Shown: piece by piece, positions 16,817 through 26,411 of the stretch
Layout of the letters: each line of letters starts with the position of its first letter
How positions within the stretch are numbered: the first letter of the stretch is position 1
Assembly: GCA_900768755.1 (NCBI GenBank)
Contig: CAAGDV010000030.1
Location: forward strand, 1 to 64,000
Reading direction: 5' to 3'
DNA: 64,000 nucleotides
Origin: Lachnospiraceae bacterium
Lineage (GTDB): Bacteria; Bacillota; Clostridia; Lachnospirales; Lachnospiraceae
The notes under the pieces: model-generated
What the model saw: only the letters and a program-made list of their open reading frames with translations
Told to the model about the DNA's origin: nothing
Databases searched by the model: none
Made by a program: the position numbers and the translations under genes

Positions 16817-19800
16817 CTATATTGTTGCTATATCTATCGGTGTCGGATTCTGGAACTTCGCGCACTCAAGGCTGGTCAAAAGTGCATTGGCGGTATCCAT
16901 CGATGTAAGTACGTTAACACCTGTCTCAATCGCGTGCCTTCTGATAATGAATCCGTCGTGGCTCCTCTCAATTCCGTTAGACGGAATATCTATTACAAGG
17001 TCAATCCTGTGCTCAAGAATGAGATCCAGAAGTGTCGGTGCCTCCTGCTCGGCTTTGTTGACCCTTATTGCAGGAACGCCGTGCTCCTTAAGGTATTTCT
17101 CGGTTCCTCTCGTCGCATAAATGGTATACCCCAGAGCGATAAATCTCTGTGCCACCGAAACTGCTGCCTCTTTCTCGCTGTCGCACACGGTCATAATCAT
17201 CTGCTTGTGCTTCGGAAGATTAACTCCTGCTCCCAGGAATGCCTTGTAAAGCGCTTCGTTGAACTGTCCTGCAATGCCGAGGCACTCTCCCGTGGATTTC
17301 ATCTCCGGTCCGAGGCTTATATCTGCGCCGCGGATTTTTTCGAAAGAAAATACCGGCATTTTAATTGCTATATAATCGGCTTTCTTCTGGAGTCCCGGCG
17401 TGTATCCGAGTCCCTTAATCGTATTGCCGATAATAACCTGTGTTGCGAGCTTGACAATCGGAATCCCCGTCACCTTGCTGATGTAGGGAACGGTTCTTGA
17501 AGACCTTGGGTTAACCTCAATTACATATACCTGGTCATTATACACGATAAACTGTATATTAATCAATCCTCTTACATGAAGGGACCTTGCAAGCTTTGCC
17601 GTATAATCCTCAAGCATCGCGATGATTCTGTCTGAAAGACTCTGCGCCGGATATACCGAAATACTGTCGCCGGAATGGATTCCCGCTCTCTCGATATGCT
17701 CCATAATGCCGGGAATGAGGATGTCTGTTCCGTCGCACACGGCGTCCACCTCAATCTCTTTTCCCATAAGGTACTTGTCAACCAGAATCGGGTGTTCCTG
17801 CACCTGTCTGTTGATGATATTCATGAACTCTCTTATGTCGTCGTCACATATTGCGATCTGCATTCCCTGCCCGCCGAGAACGTATGAGGGTCTTACAAGA
17901 ACCGGATATCCAAGCTCATTGGCTACCTCTATCGCCTCATCGGCCGTAAATACGGTACCGCCCGCGGCTCTGGGGATGCCGCATTCCTCAAGAATCCTGT
18001 CAAACAGCTCCCTGTCCTCGGCAGCATCAACATCCTCAGCGCTTGTTCCGAGAATCGGAACGCCCATCTCCATAAGGCTCTTTGTGAGTTTGATGGCAGT
18101 CTGTCCGCCAAACTGTACAACTGCCCCGTCCGGTTTTTCAAGGCGCACGATGCTCTCTACATCCTCTGCGGTGAGCGGTTCAAAATAAAGCTTGTCTGCG
18201 ATATCAAAATCGGTACTTACCGTCTCAGGGTTGTTGTTGATGATTATTGTCTCATAGCCCTCGTCCTTAAAAGCCCATGTGCTGTGTACAGAGCAGTAAT
18301 CAAACTCAATACCCTGACCGATTCTTATCGGGCCGGAGCCGAGCACAAGAACCTTTTTATCCGGTCTCGTCTCCACGACCTCGTTCTCTGAGCCGTAGCA
18401 GGAATAATAATAAGGCGTGCTTGCTTCAAACTCTGCCGCGCAGGTATCAACCATCTTGTATGCGGCATGGATTCCGAATTCATCCCTGAGATTCTTCACA
18501 TCGCGTTCTTTTCTTCCCGAAAGCTTTGCGATTACCGTGTCAGGGAATTCTATTCTTTTGGCTTCGGCAAGAAGCGCACGATCAAGAGGCTCGTGACGCA
18601 GTCTGTCCTCCATCTTCACTATGTTGTTGAATTTATCGATAAACCACTTATCAATCATTGTGATGTCGTGAATCGTATCGTAGTCTATTCCGCGGCGCAA
18701 AGCCTCTGCAATGACATACATTCTCTTGTCATCGACATTGCCGAGAAGCTTTAGAATATCTTCATCGCTCTGTGCCGAATAATCGTCATTGATGAGCGAA
18801 TCGACATGCTGCTCAAGCGAGCGGATGGCCTTCATGAGCGCACCTTCAAAATTGGTGCAGATACTCATAACCTCGCCGGTTGCTTTCATCTGCGTTGTGA
18901 GCTTTCTTGATGCAGTAATAAACTTGTCAAAAGGAAGTCTCGGTATTTTGACAACGCAGTAGTCGAGTGCCGGCTCAAAGCTTGCAAAAGTCTTATGGGT
19001 AATTGCGTTCGGAATCTCGTCGAGCGTGTATCCGAGCGCTATTTTGGCGGCAACCTTGGCAATCGGATAACCGGTAGCCTTCGATGCAAGCGCGGATGAA
19101 CGGCTTACTCTCGGGTTAACCTCGATTACGCAGTACTCAAAGCTTGTCGGATGCAGGGCAAACTGGACATTGCATCCGCCGGTGATTTTCAGCTCGTCAA
19201 TAATATTGAGTGCAGATGAACGAAGCATCTGGTACTCTTTGTCCGAGAGCGTCTGGGAAGGTGCAACGACTATGCTGTCTCCCGTATGAACGCCGACAGG
19301 GTCAATGTTTTCCATGTTACATACAGTGATGCAGGTTCCGTTGGCGTCCCTCATCACCTCGTATTCTATTTCCTTCCATCCGGCGATGCAGCGCTCCACA
19401 AGAACCTGTCCGACGCGGCTGAGTCTCAAACCGTTTGACAAAATATCAATCAGCTCGTACTGGTTGTGCGCGATTCCGCCGCCGCTTCCGCCGAGCGTGT
19501 ATGCCGGTCTCAAAACAACGGGATAACCGATTTTGTTGGTGAAGGCTATACCGTCTTCGACATTTTCAACGACCAGGGACGCTGCGCACGGCTCCCCGAT
19601 TTTCTCCATTGTAGTTTTGAACTCAAGTCTGTCCTCTGCCTTTTTGATGGTCTCGGCAGTCGTTCCGATGAGACGGACTCCGTGCTCCTCCAAAAAACCG
19701 GTCTCGGCAATCTCCATGGCAAGGTTAAGTCCCGCCTGTCCGCCCAAAGTGGGAAGGATGCTGTCCGGCTTTTCCTTGATGATTATCTCCTCGAGCGTCT

Positions 19801-20014
19801 TTAAGGTAAGAGGCTCAATATACACCTCATCCGCAATATCTTTATCCGTCATGATTGTAGCAGGGTTGGAATTGACCAGAACAACATTCACGCCCTCTTC
19901 TTTGAGTGAGCGGCAGGCCTGCGTTCCCGCATAGTCAAATTCTGCTGCCTGTCCGATTACTATAGGACCCGAACCGATTACAAGTACTTTTTTGATACTA
20001 TTGTCTCTTGGCAT
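16817..20014 (-). CDS. carB: Carbamoyl-phosphate synthase large subunit
   Basis: At 1065 residues it has the usual CarB length and two homologous ATP-grasp halves (each beginning KVLVIGSGPIVIGQ or KVLVLGSGPIRIGQG), an oligomerisation domain and a C-terminal MGS-like allosteric domain (from about 930). It makes carbamoyl phosphate from bicarbonate, ATP and the ammonia delivered by CarA, for arginine and pyrimidine synthesis. It begins three bases after the carA stop codon and is followed by argS. Confidence 0.98.
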   Translation of the reverse strand: MPRDNSIKKVLVIGSGPIVIGQAAEFDYAGTQACRSLKEEGVNVVLVNSNPATIMTDKDIADEVYIEPLTLKTLEEIIIKEKPDSILPTLGGQAGLNLAMEIAETGFLEEHGVRLIGTTAETIKKAEDRLEFKTTMEKIGEPCAASLVVENVEDGIAFTNKIGYPVVLRPAYTLGGSGGGIAHNQYELIDILSNGLRLSRVGQVLVERCIAGWKEIEYEVMRDANGTCITVCNMENIDPVGVHTGDSIVVAPSQTLSDKEYQMLRSSALNIIDELKITGGCNVQFALHPTSFEYCVIEVNPRVSRSSALASKATGYPIAKVAAKIALGYTLDEIPNAITHKTFASFEPALDYCVVKIPRLPFDKFITASRKLTTQMKATGEVMSICTNFEGALMKAIRSLEQHVDSLINDDYSAQSDEDILKLLGNVDDKRMYVIAEALRRGIDYDTIHDITMIDKWFIDKFNNIVKMEDRLRHEPLDRALLAEAKRIEFPDTVIAKLSGRKERDVKNLRDEFGIHAAYKMVDTCAAEFEASTPYYYSCYGSENEVVETRPDKKVLVLGSGPIRIGQGIEFDYCSVHSTWAFKDEGYETIIINNNPETVSTDFDIADKLYFEPLTAEDVESIVRLEKPDGAVVQFGGQTAIKLTKSLMEMGVPILGTSAEDVDAAEDRELFDRILEECGIPRAAGGTVFTADEAIEVANELGYPVLVRPSYVLGGQGMQIAICDDDIREFMNIINRQVQEHPILVDKYLMGKEIEVDAVCDGTDILIPGIMEHIERAGIHSGDSISVYPAQSLSDRIIAMLEDYTAKLARSLHVRGLINIQFIVYNDQVYVIEVNPRSSRTVPYISKVTGIPIVKLATQVIIGNTIKGLGYTPGLQKKADYIAIKMPVFSFEKIRGADISLGPEMKSTGECLGIAGQFNEALYKAFLGAGVNLPKHKQMIMTVCDSEKEAAVSVAQRFIALGYTIYATRGTEKYLKEHGVPAIRVNKAEQEAPTLLDLILEHRIDLVIDIPSNGIERSHDGFIIRRHAIETGVNVLTSMDTANALLTSLECAKFQNPTPIDIATI

Positions 20015-20017
20015 AGC

Positions 20018-21094
20018 TTAATTCCTTCCTTTCTTCATCATGTCAATAAATCTGTCAAACAGGAAATTGGAATCCTGTGGTCCTGCGCAGGCTTCGGGAT
20101 GAAACTGCACGGTAAAAATGTTTTTGCCCACATATGAGAGGCCTTCATTGGTCTTATCGTTAACATTGATGAATGCCGGAACGGCAACCTTCGGGTCAAG
20201 CGTGTCCATATCAACAACATATCCGTGGTTCTGGGAAGATATATACACCTTGCCGGTACTTAAATCCTTAACCGGGTGGTTCGCGCCTCTGTGCCCGTAT
20301 TTCATCTTGTGTGTGTCTGCACCCGTCGCAAGCGCCATGAGCTGGTGTCCGAGGCAGATGGCAAAAATCGGCACATCCGAATCATATAATTTCTTGATCT
20401 CCTGAATTATTGTCCTGCACTCCTTGGGGTCCCCGGGACCGTTTGAAAGCATAATTCCGTCCGGCTTTGAGGCAAGTATCTCCTCGGCGGTTGTATCAGC
20501 CGGATAAATAGTAACATTGCAGCCTCTTTTGTTGAGCGAGCGCGCGATGTTTTTCTTTGCGCCAAAATCCATAAGCGCAACATTAAATCCCGTGCCGCAA
20601 AGCACTTCCTTCTCAATGCAGCTTACTTTTGAAACGACATCACCTGTCGTATATGCCTTAAGTCTCGGAATGATACTGTCAATATCATAATTACTGTCGG
20701 TAGTAATCATTCCGTTCATTGTTCCTTTTTCACGGAGAATTTTTGTGAGTGCTCTGGTATCTATACCCGAAATACCGGGAATACCGTTAGATATAAGAAA
20801 ATTCTGAATAGTGTCTTCACTGCGGAAATTACTTGGTATTGTTGAAAGTTCCCTGACAATAAAAGCGTCCGGCCATGGCTTTTTTGACTCCATATCGTCA
20901 TAGCATATGCCGTAATTACCGATAAGCGGGTAAGTCATTACAACAGCCTGTCCGGCATAGGACGGGTCCGTCAGTACTTCAAGATATCCCGTCATTGAAG
21001 TGTTAAAAACAATCTCGCTGATAACCTCTTTATCAGCTCCTATACTTGTTCCGCGAAAAACATTTCCGTCCTCGAGAATTAAAAATGCGTCCAT
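20018..21094 (-). CDS. carA: Carbamoyl-phosphate synthase small (glutaminase) subunit
   Basis: The 358-residue protein has the CarA-specific N-terminal domain (AFLILEDGNVFRGTSIG) and a class I glutamine amidotransferase domain with the nucleophile Cys in IFAICLGHQLMALA (about 240) and the His-x-Glu pair in QFHPEACAGP. It releases ammonia from glutamine and channels it to CarB. I start it at the ATG at 21094. The frame stays open for 28 further codons upstream, but these are hydrophobic and lie in the promoter leader. No pyrimidine attenuator or T-box is visible in the 74-base leader. Confidence 0.96.
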   Translation of the reverse strand: MDAFLILEDGNVFRGTSIGADKEVISEIVFNTSMTGYLEVLTDPSYAGQAVVMTYPLIGNYGICYDDMESKKPWPDAFIVRELSTIPSNFRSEDTIQNFLISNGIPGISGIDTRALTKILREKGTMNGMITTDSNYDIDSIIPRLKAYTTGDVVSKVSCIEKEVLCGTGFNVALMDFGAKKNIARSLNKRGCNVTIYPADTTAEEILASKPDGIMLSNGPGDPKECRTIIQEIKKLYDSDVPIFAICLGHQLMALATGADTHKMKYGHRGANHPVKDLSTGKVYISSQNHGYVVDMDTLDPKVAVPAFINVNDKTNEGLSYVGKNIFTVQFHPEACAGPQDSNFLFDRFIDMMKKGRN

Positions 21095-21168
21095 ACAATC
21101 ACCAAAGCCTCTCTCGAAAAATACTAAAAAAAAAACACAGTTAGCGCTTTTTTTCTCTAATCTTAAGA

Positions 21169-21197
21169 ATTTTATCATAAATATTTTGCCATTTCAA
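21169..21197 (-). promoter_or_regulatory. Promoter of carAB-argS
   Basis: On the minus strand TTGAAA (21192-21197), a 17-base spacer and TAAAAT (21169-21174) lie 75 bases before the carA start. Confidence 0.75.
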
Positions 21198-21203
21198 CAG
21201 TTA

Positions 21204-21232
21204 GTAACAAAAAATAATAAAATGAATATAAT
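21204..21232 (+). promoter_or_regulatory. Possible promoter of the SpoIID-like gene
   Basis: TATAAT (21227-21232) is preceded at 17 bases by GTAACA, a weak -35 match. It is divergent from and adjacent to the carA promoter. Confidence 0.45.
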
Positions 21233-21261
21233 ATGGAGAATATCTGTTGTAGGTACACTAA

Positions 21262-22482
21262 ATGGCAGATTTTGGAAGACTGCGAATAGATGTCGTCAAC
21301 GCATTAGGAGCACCCGTAAACAATGCCATCTGTGACATTTCATATCTGGGTGACCCCGAAAACATTTTGACGGAAGTATCAACCGATACAAACGGCCAGT
21401 CAGAGACCGTATCCTTACCTGCGCCGGATGAGGAACTTAGCCAGGCTCCGGGCGCCGTATCACCTTACTCCAACTACACCGTAACCGTCCGGGCGGGCGG
21501 CTTTGAGGCCGTCACGGTCAACGGAATAAATATTTTCCCTAACACAAAAGGAATACAGAGGATTATCCTGCCAAGTTTCAGCAACACATCAACCGCCGAG
21601 ATAATCAACATAGGCCCGAATGTTCTTTTCGGAAACTATCCGCCCAAAATACCTGAGGCGGAAGTTAAGCCCATGAACAACACCGGCGAAATTGTCCTCG
21701 ACAGTGTGGTCGTACCGGAAACAATTATTGTACACGACGGCGCCCCGTCGGATTCCACTGCCACCAACTACTACGTGCCGTTCGTCGACTACATCACCAA
21801 TGTGGCATGCAGCGAAATCTATCCCACCTGGCCGGTTGCCACGATAACGGCCAATGTAATTGCGATAATATCATTCACGCTGAACAGAGTGTATACGGAG
21901 TGGTACCGCAACAAAGGCTACAATTTCACCATAACCTCCTCAACCGCTTTCGACCACAAATGGATATTTGAGCGCAACATTTTCCAGAATGTCGGCATGA
22001 TTGTGGAGGAAGTTTTTGCCGACTATGTATCGCGCCCCAACATCAAGCAGCCGATACTTACGCAGTATTGCGACGGCCAGAGGGTTACCTGCCGCGGAAT
22101 GAGTCAGTGGGGTTCAAAATACCTCGGCGACAAAGGTTACACTCCTGTTCAGATTCTGAGAAACTACTACGGCGAAGATGTCTATATCAACACTGCCGAG
22201 CAGGTTTCCGGCGTTCCGGCGTCGTGGCCCGGATACACACTTGATATCGGCTCGACAGGCAGCCCCGTGCGCACCATTCAGGAGCAGCTTGCAACGATTC
22301 GCGAGACATACAGCAATATACCGGGCTTAGAGATTGACGGAATATACGGCGAGCGGACGGCGTCGGCAGTATCGGCGTTTCAGTCGATTTTTGACCTGCC
22401 TGTTACAGGCGAGGTTGATTTTCGGACCTGGTACAAAATATCACAGCTTTATGTTGCTCTTGAAAGGCTGGCTGAGCTGTAA
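21262..22482 (+). CDS. SpoIID/LytB-like protein with peptidoglycan-binding domain
   Basis: The 406-residue protein begins with a beta-sandwich of the carboxypeptidase-regulatory type (LRIDVVNALGAPVNNAICDI, about 1-100). A SpoIID/LytB-like region follows (about 165-310), ending in the family marker GMSQWGSKYLGDKGYTPVQI, and then a C-terminal PG_binding_1 domain (LDIGSTGSPVRTIQEQL, GIYGERTASAVSAFQ). SpoIID proteins are lytic transglycosylases that cut denuded glycan strands during engulfment. No signal peptide or membrane helix is present at the N-terminus, so it would be cytoplasmic unless released by lysis. The ribosome binding site is weak (GTAGG). Confidence 0.85.
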   Translation: MADFGRLRIDVVNALGAPVNNAICDISYLGDPENILTEVSTDTNGQSETVSLPAPDEELSQAPGAVSPYSNYTVTVRAGGFEAVTVNGINIFPNTKGIQRIILPSFSNTSTAEIINIGPNVLFGNYPPKIPEAEVKPMNNTGEIVLDSVVVPETIIVHDGAPSDSTATNYYVPFVDYITNVACSEIYPTWPVATITANVIAIISFTLNRVYTEWYRNKGYNFTITSSTAFDHKWIFERNIFQNVGMIVEEVFADYVSRPNIKQPILTQYCDGQRVTCRGMSQWGSKYLGDKGYTPVQILRNYYGEDVYINTAEQVSGVPASWPGYTLDIGSTGSPVRTIQEQLATIRETYSNIPGLEIDGIYGERTASAVSAFQSIFDLPVTGEVDFRTWYKISQLYVALERLAEL

Positions 22483-22500
22483 ACGTGTCATACAAAGAAG

Positions 22501-22537
22501 ATGGCTATGAGCCCGGTATGTTAGGACCCATAGCCAT
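22501..22537. terminator. Possible hairpin between convergent genes
   Basis: An inverted repeat ATGGCTATG/CATAGCCAT (22501-22509, 22529-22537) has a 19-base loop and no clear T tract. It lies between the SpoIID-like gene and the zinc-ribbon gene and may be a weak terminator. Confidence 0.4.
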
Positions 22538-22592
22538 TATCTGATATTAATCCTGCCATCACCGCGCTTTGCGGGTATGGGCATTAAAATGT

Positions 22593-24086
22593 TTAATCGT
22601 AGATGATTTCTTCTCCGGTGCCATCATCAGGTTCATAAAGCGGTGCATCATAAAGGTCCCCGATTACCTCGTAAGAATACTCCGTAATGTTGCAACCCAC
22701 ACAGTAGTCGTATACCGAAACCTCATCCAAAAATCCTACAATATATATGCCGGCTTCCTCAACATAGGTTGTGTCATCAACAATCCGCAAACTCCTGTCC
22801 GAGGTATAGCCGTTATCGGCATCGTACATCAGATTTCCCACAAATGTCACAATATATGCGTCCGGTACAGAATATGTATCTTCGATATTTTCTCCATTAT
22901 ACAAGGAAATATCCGCAGTAAACACCATGAAAAGCCCGTTGTCCAAGCCGGATCCGGATGTCTTTTTGAGGAAATATGCTCCCACATAGGAAATATTCTG
23001 CACATCCATATCTATATAATTCTGATACTTGTCTTCTATTACGCTTACGGATCCATCCTTCAATTCCGTCCAGAAGCTCTGCGGAAGTTCTGACAATTCA
23101 TCAATATATCTTGAGATATCCGAATCGGTGACGGTATACTGCATACTTGTCTTTGTCAGAATAATTCCGTACTCCGACTTAAACAATTCGACGTACCAGT
23201 CGTCTATCGTAACCGTGATGACATCTCCGATGTTAATGTATGAAACCTTATCAGCCTCAAAATTGATATCCGCATAAGGTTTTTCACCGGAAGTATTGTT
23301 GATGTAAAGGCTTGCATCACCGCTCACTCCCGAAAATGTGAGCGACAGATACTCAAACGGATCCTGTCTGGTGTACTCCGGCAATCCGCTTACCGTAACC
23401 GTCATTTTGTTGTCGGCAAAATCAACTCTTGCTTTCTTCAAAATCTCGTCGTCGCACTTAAATGTGATTACAACCTCATCCCAGTTGCTGAGTCCGGATG
23501 TCACATTTGGTTTTATGTCGATAGCATAATACAGTTTGTTGACTATTGACTTCTGCTCGTCTGAAGCTTCATCCATAGTCGTATCCATACTGTCATACAC
23601 CGCCCCGCAGAATCGCTCGTAGTCGATGGAAGCCTTCACGGTACCCTCGCCGTTATATCCGTCAAAACTTACCTTGGTACAGTCACCCATGTCAATCAAG
23701 GTTGTTTCGTCTGCCCCTCTTCCGCCAAAATTCCCCTTTGAAACCAGATATCTGTATCCGAAAAATCCGCCAACGCCCAGCACGGCACAGGCAACTACGA
23801 CAATTGCAATAATTAAGATAATCCTGCCACCGTTACTCTTCTTTACGGGTGCACCGGCAGGTTGTGTATTCTGCGCACCGTTAGGATTCGGCACATACGA
23901 AGACTGTGTCGTCACAGGCGACTCGCTGTATATATATTTTCCTTCAATCGATTCCGTGGTATTCTGCACGCCCTCGGTCACGATCTGAGGTGCATTCTCC
24001 TCCTTAACCGCTACCGGTGTTCCGCACTTGGAACAGAATTTGGCATTAGGCAAAAGCTCGGCTCCGCACATTCTGCAAAACGACAT
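22593..24086 (-). CDS. Zinc-ribbon membrane-anchored protein of unknown function
   Basis: The 497-residue protein starts with a zinc ribbon (C-R-M-C and C-S-K-C pairs, residues about 4-22). A disordered Pro/Gln/Asn-rich linker follows, then one membrane helix (about 90-112) and a large extracytoplasmic part of about 380 residues. That part has repeated beta-rich segments, one with a DYVELF-type core (ITVTIDDWYVELFKSEYG). The plan, cytoplasmic zinc ribbon plus membrane helix plus outside domain, is common in Firmicutes and usually unassigned. GGGAGG eight bases upstream fixes the start at the second Met of the frame. The C-terminus is acidic (PDDGTGEEIIYD). Confidence 0.85.
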   Translation of the reverse strand: MSFCRMCGAELLPNAKFCSKCGTPVAVKEENAPQIVTEGVQNTTESIEGKYIYSESPVTTQSSYVPNPNGAQNTQPAGAPVKKSNGGRIILIIAIVVVACAVLGVGGFFGYRYLVSKGNFGGRGADETTLIDMGDCTKVSFDGYNGEGTVKASIDYERFCGAVYDSMDTTMDEASDEQKSIVNKLYYAIDIKPNVTSGLSNWDEVVITFKCDDEILKKARVDFADNKMTVTVSGLPEYTRQDPFEYLSLTFSGVSGDASLYINNTSGEKPYADINFEADKVSYINIGDVITVTIDDWYVELFKSEYGIILTKTSMQYTVTDSDISRYIDELSELPQSFWTELKDGSVSVIEDKYQNYIDMDVQNISYVGAYFLKKTSGSGLDNGLFMVFTADISLYNGENIEDTYSVPDAYIVTFVGNLMYDADNGYTSDRSLRIVDDTTYVEEAGIYIVGFLDEVSVYDYCVGCNITEYSYEVIGDLYDAPLYEPDDGTGEEIIYD

Positions 24087-24190
24087 AAAATATCCTCCCA
24101 TAAAACAAAGTCTGGGAAAATATTACATCAAAAAAGTGATATAGTCAATAATAACCATATCACTTTCCGCCTCGTATAAGCCGTCAAAAA

Positions 24191-24991
24191 TCAGGTTGTA
24201 ATGAAAGTATTGTACCTCATCCGCCTGAGCCTCCGCTCCATCCTGACCGCATTGTCAAGATTGAGAAAAGCGCCCGACTGGACCTTATACAGGCCGTCGT
24301 CAAAAATAATAAACGCGGGAAGTCCGTCCTCCAAAAGTTCGCCCAGAAGTCTTTCGGCATTGTCACGGTTACGGTACGCGCCCACCTGAACCCTGTAAAG
24401 ATTTTCACAGGTGCAGAAATCGCCCTCGCCCAATTCAGTGTCGGTCTGCGCCTGAGAGCCGTATGCCGGACCGACCGTAGTCTCGATTCCGTCTGCAATT
24501 GCTCTCGCAATCGCATCAAGATTTTCGTCAAAAAATTGATTTTCCTCGGGATTGGTGATAAATCCGACCTCCAAAAGAACCGCCGGCATTCCTGTCCGCT
24601 TAAGCACTACAAGATTGGGTCTCTCCTCAAGTCCCAGATCCGTAAATCCTGCTGCGACAAGCTCATTCTGAATATTCCTTGCAAGTTCTTCTTTATCCCC
24701 GCCGTAGCTGTAGAGAAGCGTCTGTGCGCCCTCTCCTCCGCCTGCGACGTCGCTGTAATTCCTATGAAAAGAGATAAAATAATCCGCCCCCGCATTATTG
24801 GCCTTCACCGCTTTGGCATAGGGCGTCTCATACATATCATCAGTACGCGTATAGAACACATTGTATCCTTCGTTTTTAAGAATATCTCCGACCTTCAGCG
24901 TGAGTTTCAGATTGTCATCTTTTTCCTGACGACCCATATACACAGCGCCCGGGTCACTTCCCCCGTGTCCGGCATCTAACGCAATCAGCAT
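24191..24991 (-). CDS. N-acetylmuramoyl-L-alanine amidase with SPOR domain (CwlC-like)
   Basis: The 266-residue protein opens directly with the Amidase_3 catalytic domain: zinc ligands in LDAGHGGSDPGA (His8), a Glu in the next segment, the SFHRN His and the catalytic Glu in LLEVGFITNP. The C-terminal 75 residues form a SPOR domain made of two similar halves (LYRVQVGAYRNRDNAERLL and LYKVQSGAFLNLDNAVRM), which binds denuded glycan. It cleaves the stem peptide from MurNAc. There is no signal peptide, as in CwlC of Bacillus, a mother-cell lysis enzyme. It is divergent in role from folA just upstream on the same strand. Confidence 0.92.
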   Translation of the reverse strand: MLIALDAGHGGSDPGAVYMGRQEKDDNLKLTLKVGDILKNEGYNVFYTRTDDMYETPYAKAVKANNAGADYFISFHRNYSDVAGGGEGAQTLLYSYGGDKEELARNIQNELVAAGFTDLGLEERPNLVVLKRTGMPAVLLEVGFITNPEENQFFDENLDAIARAIADGIETTVGPAYGSQAQTDTELGEGDFCTCENLYRVQVGAYRNRDNAERLLGELLEDGLPAFIIFDDGLYKVQSGAFLNLDNAVRMERRLRRMRYNTFITT

Positions 24992-25049
24992 ATCCCTACC
25001 ATCCTTTAAAACTTATGGTATAAGATATGCTGACTGTCAAAAAGTGCTA

Positions 25050-25541
25050 CTATTTAATTTTCTCGTATTTTACGAACTCGTAACAGAGGTCAAAATATGT
25101 TCTCTCCTCGCTCGTCATGGTTATCTGCCACGCCGGGTCCAGATCCAGATTCGGAAAATACGCATCCGCCTGATAAGCATAGTCAATCTTAGTAATGTGG
25201 GCGACATTGCAGAGCATAAGCATCTGGCGGTATATCGAAGCCCCTCCGATTACATACACATCATCGTCATCGTAATCCCTGACCGCCGCAACCGCCTCCT
25301 CAATGCTGTGAACCACAACCGCACCGTTAACCTTATATCCTCGGTCCGATGTCAAAACAACATTAAGTCTGTTTTTAAGCGGAGCCTTGTTGGGAAAGCT
25401 TTCAAGCGTCTTACGGCCCATAATCACCGCTTTGCCGGTGGTTGTCTCACGAAACCATTTCTGGTCCTCCGGAATTCTCACCAGAAGCTGATTGCCGTTG
25501 CCGATTGCCCAATTTTTGTCAACTGCTGCAATAATATTCAT
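25050..25541 (-). CDS. folA: Dihydrofolate reductase
   Basis: The 163-residue enzyme has the classic DHFR features: MNIIAAVDKNWAIGNGNQLL with the Met20-type loop, the substrate-binding acidic residue in RIPEDQKWFRETT, the NADPH-binding segment VIMGRKTLESFP, and VYVIGGASIYRQML. It regenerates tetrahydrofolate after thymidylate synthesis. It is the last gene of a long minus-strand array, 12 bases after thyA. Confidence 0.97.
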   Translation of the reverse strand: MNIIAAVDKNWAIGNGNQLLVRIPEDQKWFRETTTGKAVIMGRKTLESFPNKAPLKNRLNVVLTSDRGYKVNGAVVVHSIEEAVAAVRDYDDDDVYVIGGASIYRQMLMLCNVAHITKIDYAYQADAYFPNLDLDPAWQITMTSEERTYFDLCYEFVKYEKIK

Positions 25542-25553
25542 ATCCGACTCCTC

Positions 25554-26402
25554 CTAAATTGCCACCGGGATATCCGTAATCTGCGGTCCCGTAATGTAAT
25601 TCTCAAGCGATACATCATTGCGTGTAAACTGATAAAAATCATGTATGTCAGGATTGAGTGTGAATTTGGGCGCATCGTATGTGGGCCTTTGTATAAGCTC
25701 TTTAATAATCGGAATGTGCCTGTCATAAATATGCGCGTCCGCAATCACGTGCACCAGTTCTCCGACATTCATGTCGCATACCTGCGCAAGCATGTGCACC
25801 AGAACGGCGTACTGGACAACATTCCAGTTGTTGGCTGCAAGCACATCCTGTGAGCGCTGGTTCAGAATCGCATTCAGGGTAAGCTTATCTTCTCCCGGCT
25901 TCTGGGTAACATTAAAAGTCATGCTGTACGCGCACGGATAAAGATTCATCTCGCTAAGGTCCTGATGAACATAAATATTGGTCATGATTCTTCTGCTGAA
26001 CGGATTGTTTTTAAGGTCGTAAATAACTCTGTCGACCTGGTCCATCATACCTTCTTTATATTGATGTTTTACACGCATCTGATAACCGTATGCTTTTCCG
26101 ATTGAGCCGTCCTCGTCCGCCCATGCATCCCAGATATGGCTGTGAAGGTCGTGAACATTGTTGGATTTCTGCTGCCATATCCACAAAAGCTCGTCGGTTG
26201 CGCTCTTAAGTGCGGTTTTGCGGAGGGTAATAATCGGAAATTCCCTGCTAAGGTCATACCTGTTGACAACTCCGAATTTTTTGATGGTATACGCGGGGGT
26301 TCCGTCCGCCCAATGCGGTCTTACCTTCTCGCCTTCGGTGCTGGTCCCGTTCTCCAGGATATCCTTACACATATTGATAAATACTTCATCTGCGTAACTC
26401 AT
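25554..26402 (-). CDS. thyA: Thymidylate synthase, divergent ThyA
   Basis: The 282-residue protein is a folate-dependent thymidylate synthase: SREFPIITLRKTALKSATDELLW near the start, RRIMTNIYVHQDLSEMNLYPCAY around the catalytic Cys157, then the QRSQD phosphate-binding motif and YDRHIP. It converts dUMP to dTMP using methylene-tetrahydrofolate. Around the nucleophile the usual PPCH is YPCA, and the dUMP-contact region reads VLAANNWNVVQY instead of the common LGxPFNIxxY, marking a divergent subgroup. GGAGGG precedes the ATG. Together with folA it makes a dTMP/folate pair. Confidence 0.96.
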   Translation of the reverse strand: MSYADEVFINMCKDILENGTSTEGEKVRPHWADGTPAYTIKKFGVVNRYDLSREFPIITLRKTALKSATDELLWIWQQKSNNVHDLHSHIWDAWADEDGSIGKAYGYQMRVKHQYKEGMMDQVDRVIYDLKNNPFSRRIMTNIYVHQDLSEMNLYPCAYSMTFNVTQKPGEDKLTLNAILNQRSQDVLAANNWNVVQYAVLVHMLAQVCDMNVGELVHVIADAHIYDRHIPIIKELIQRPTYDAPKFTLNPDIHDFYQFTRNDVSLENYITGPQITDIPVAI

Positions 26403-26411
26403 AATGCCCTC

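Noticed and set aside
21095..21261. Pyrimidine attenuator or T-box before carA
   Set aside because: The leader is about 70 bases, A/T-rich, with no T-box sequence and no terminator hairpin.
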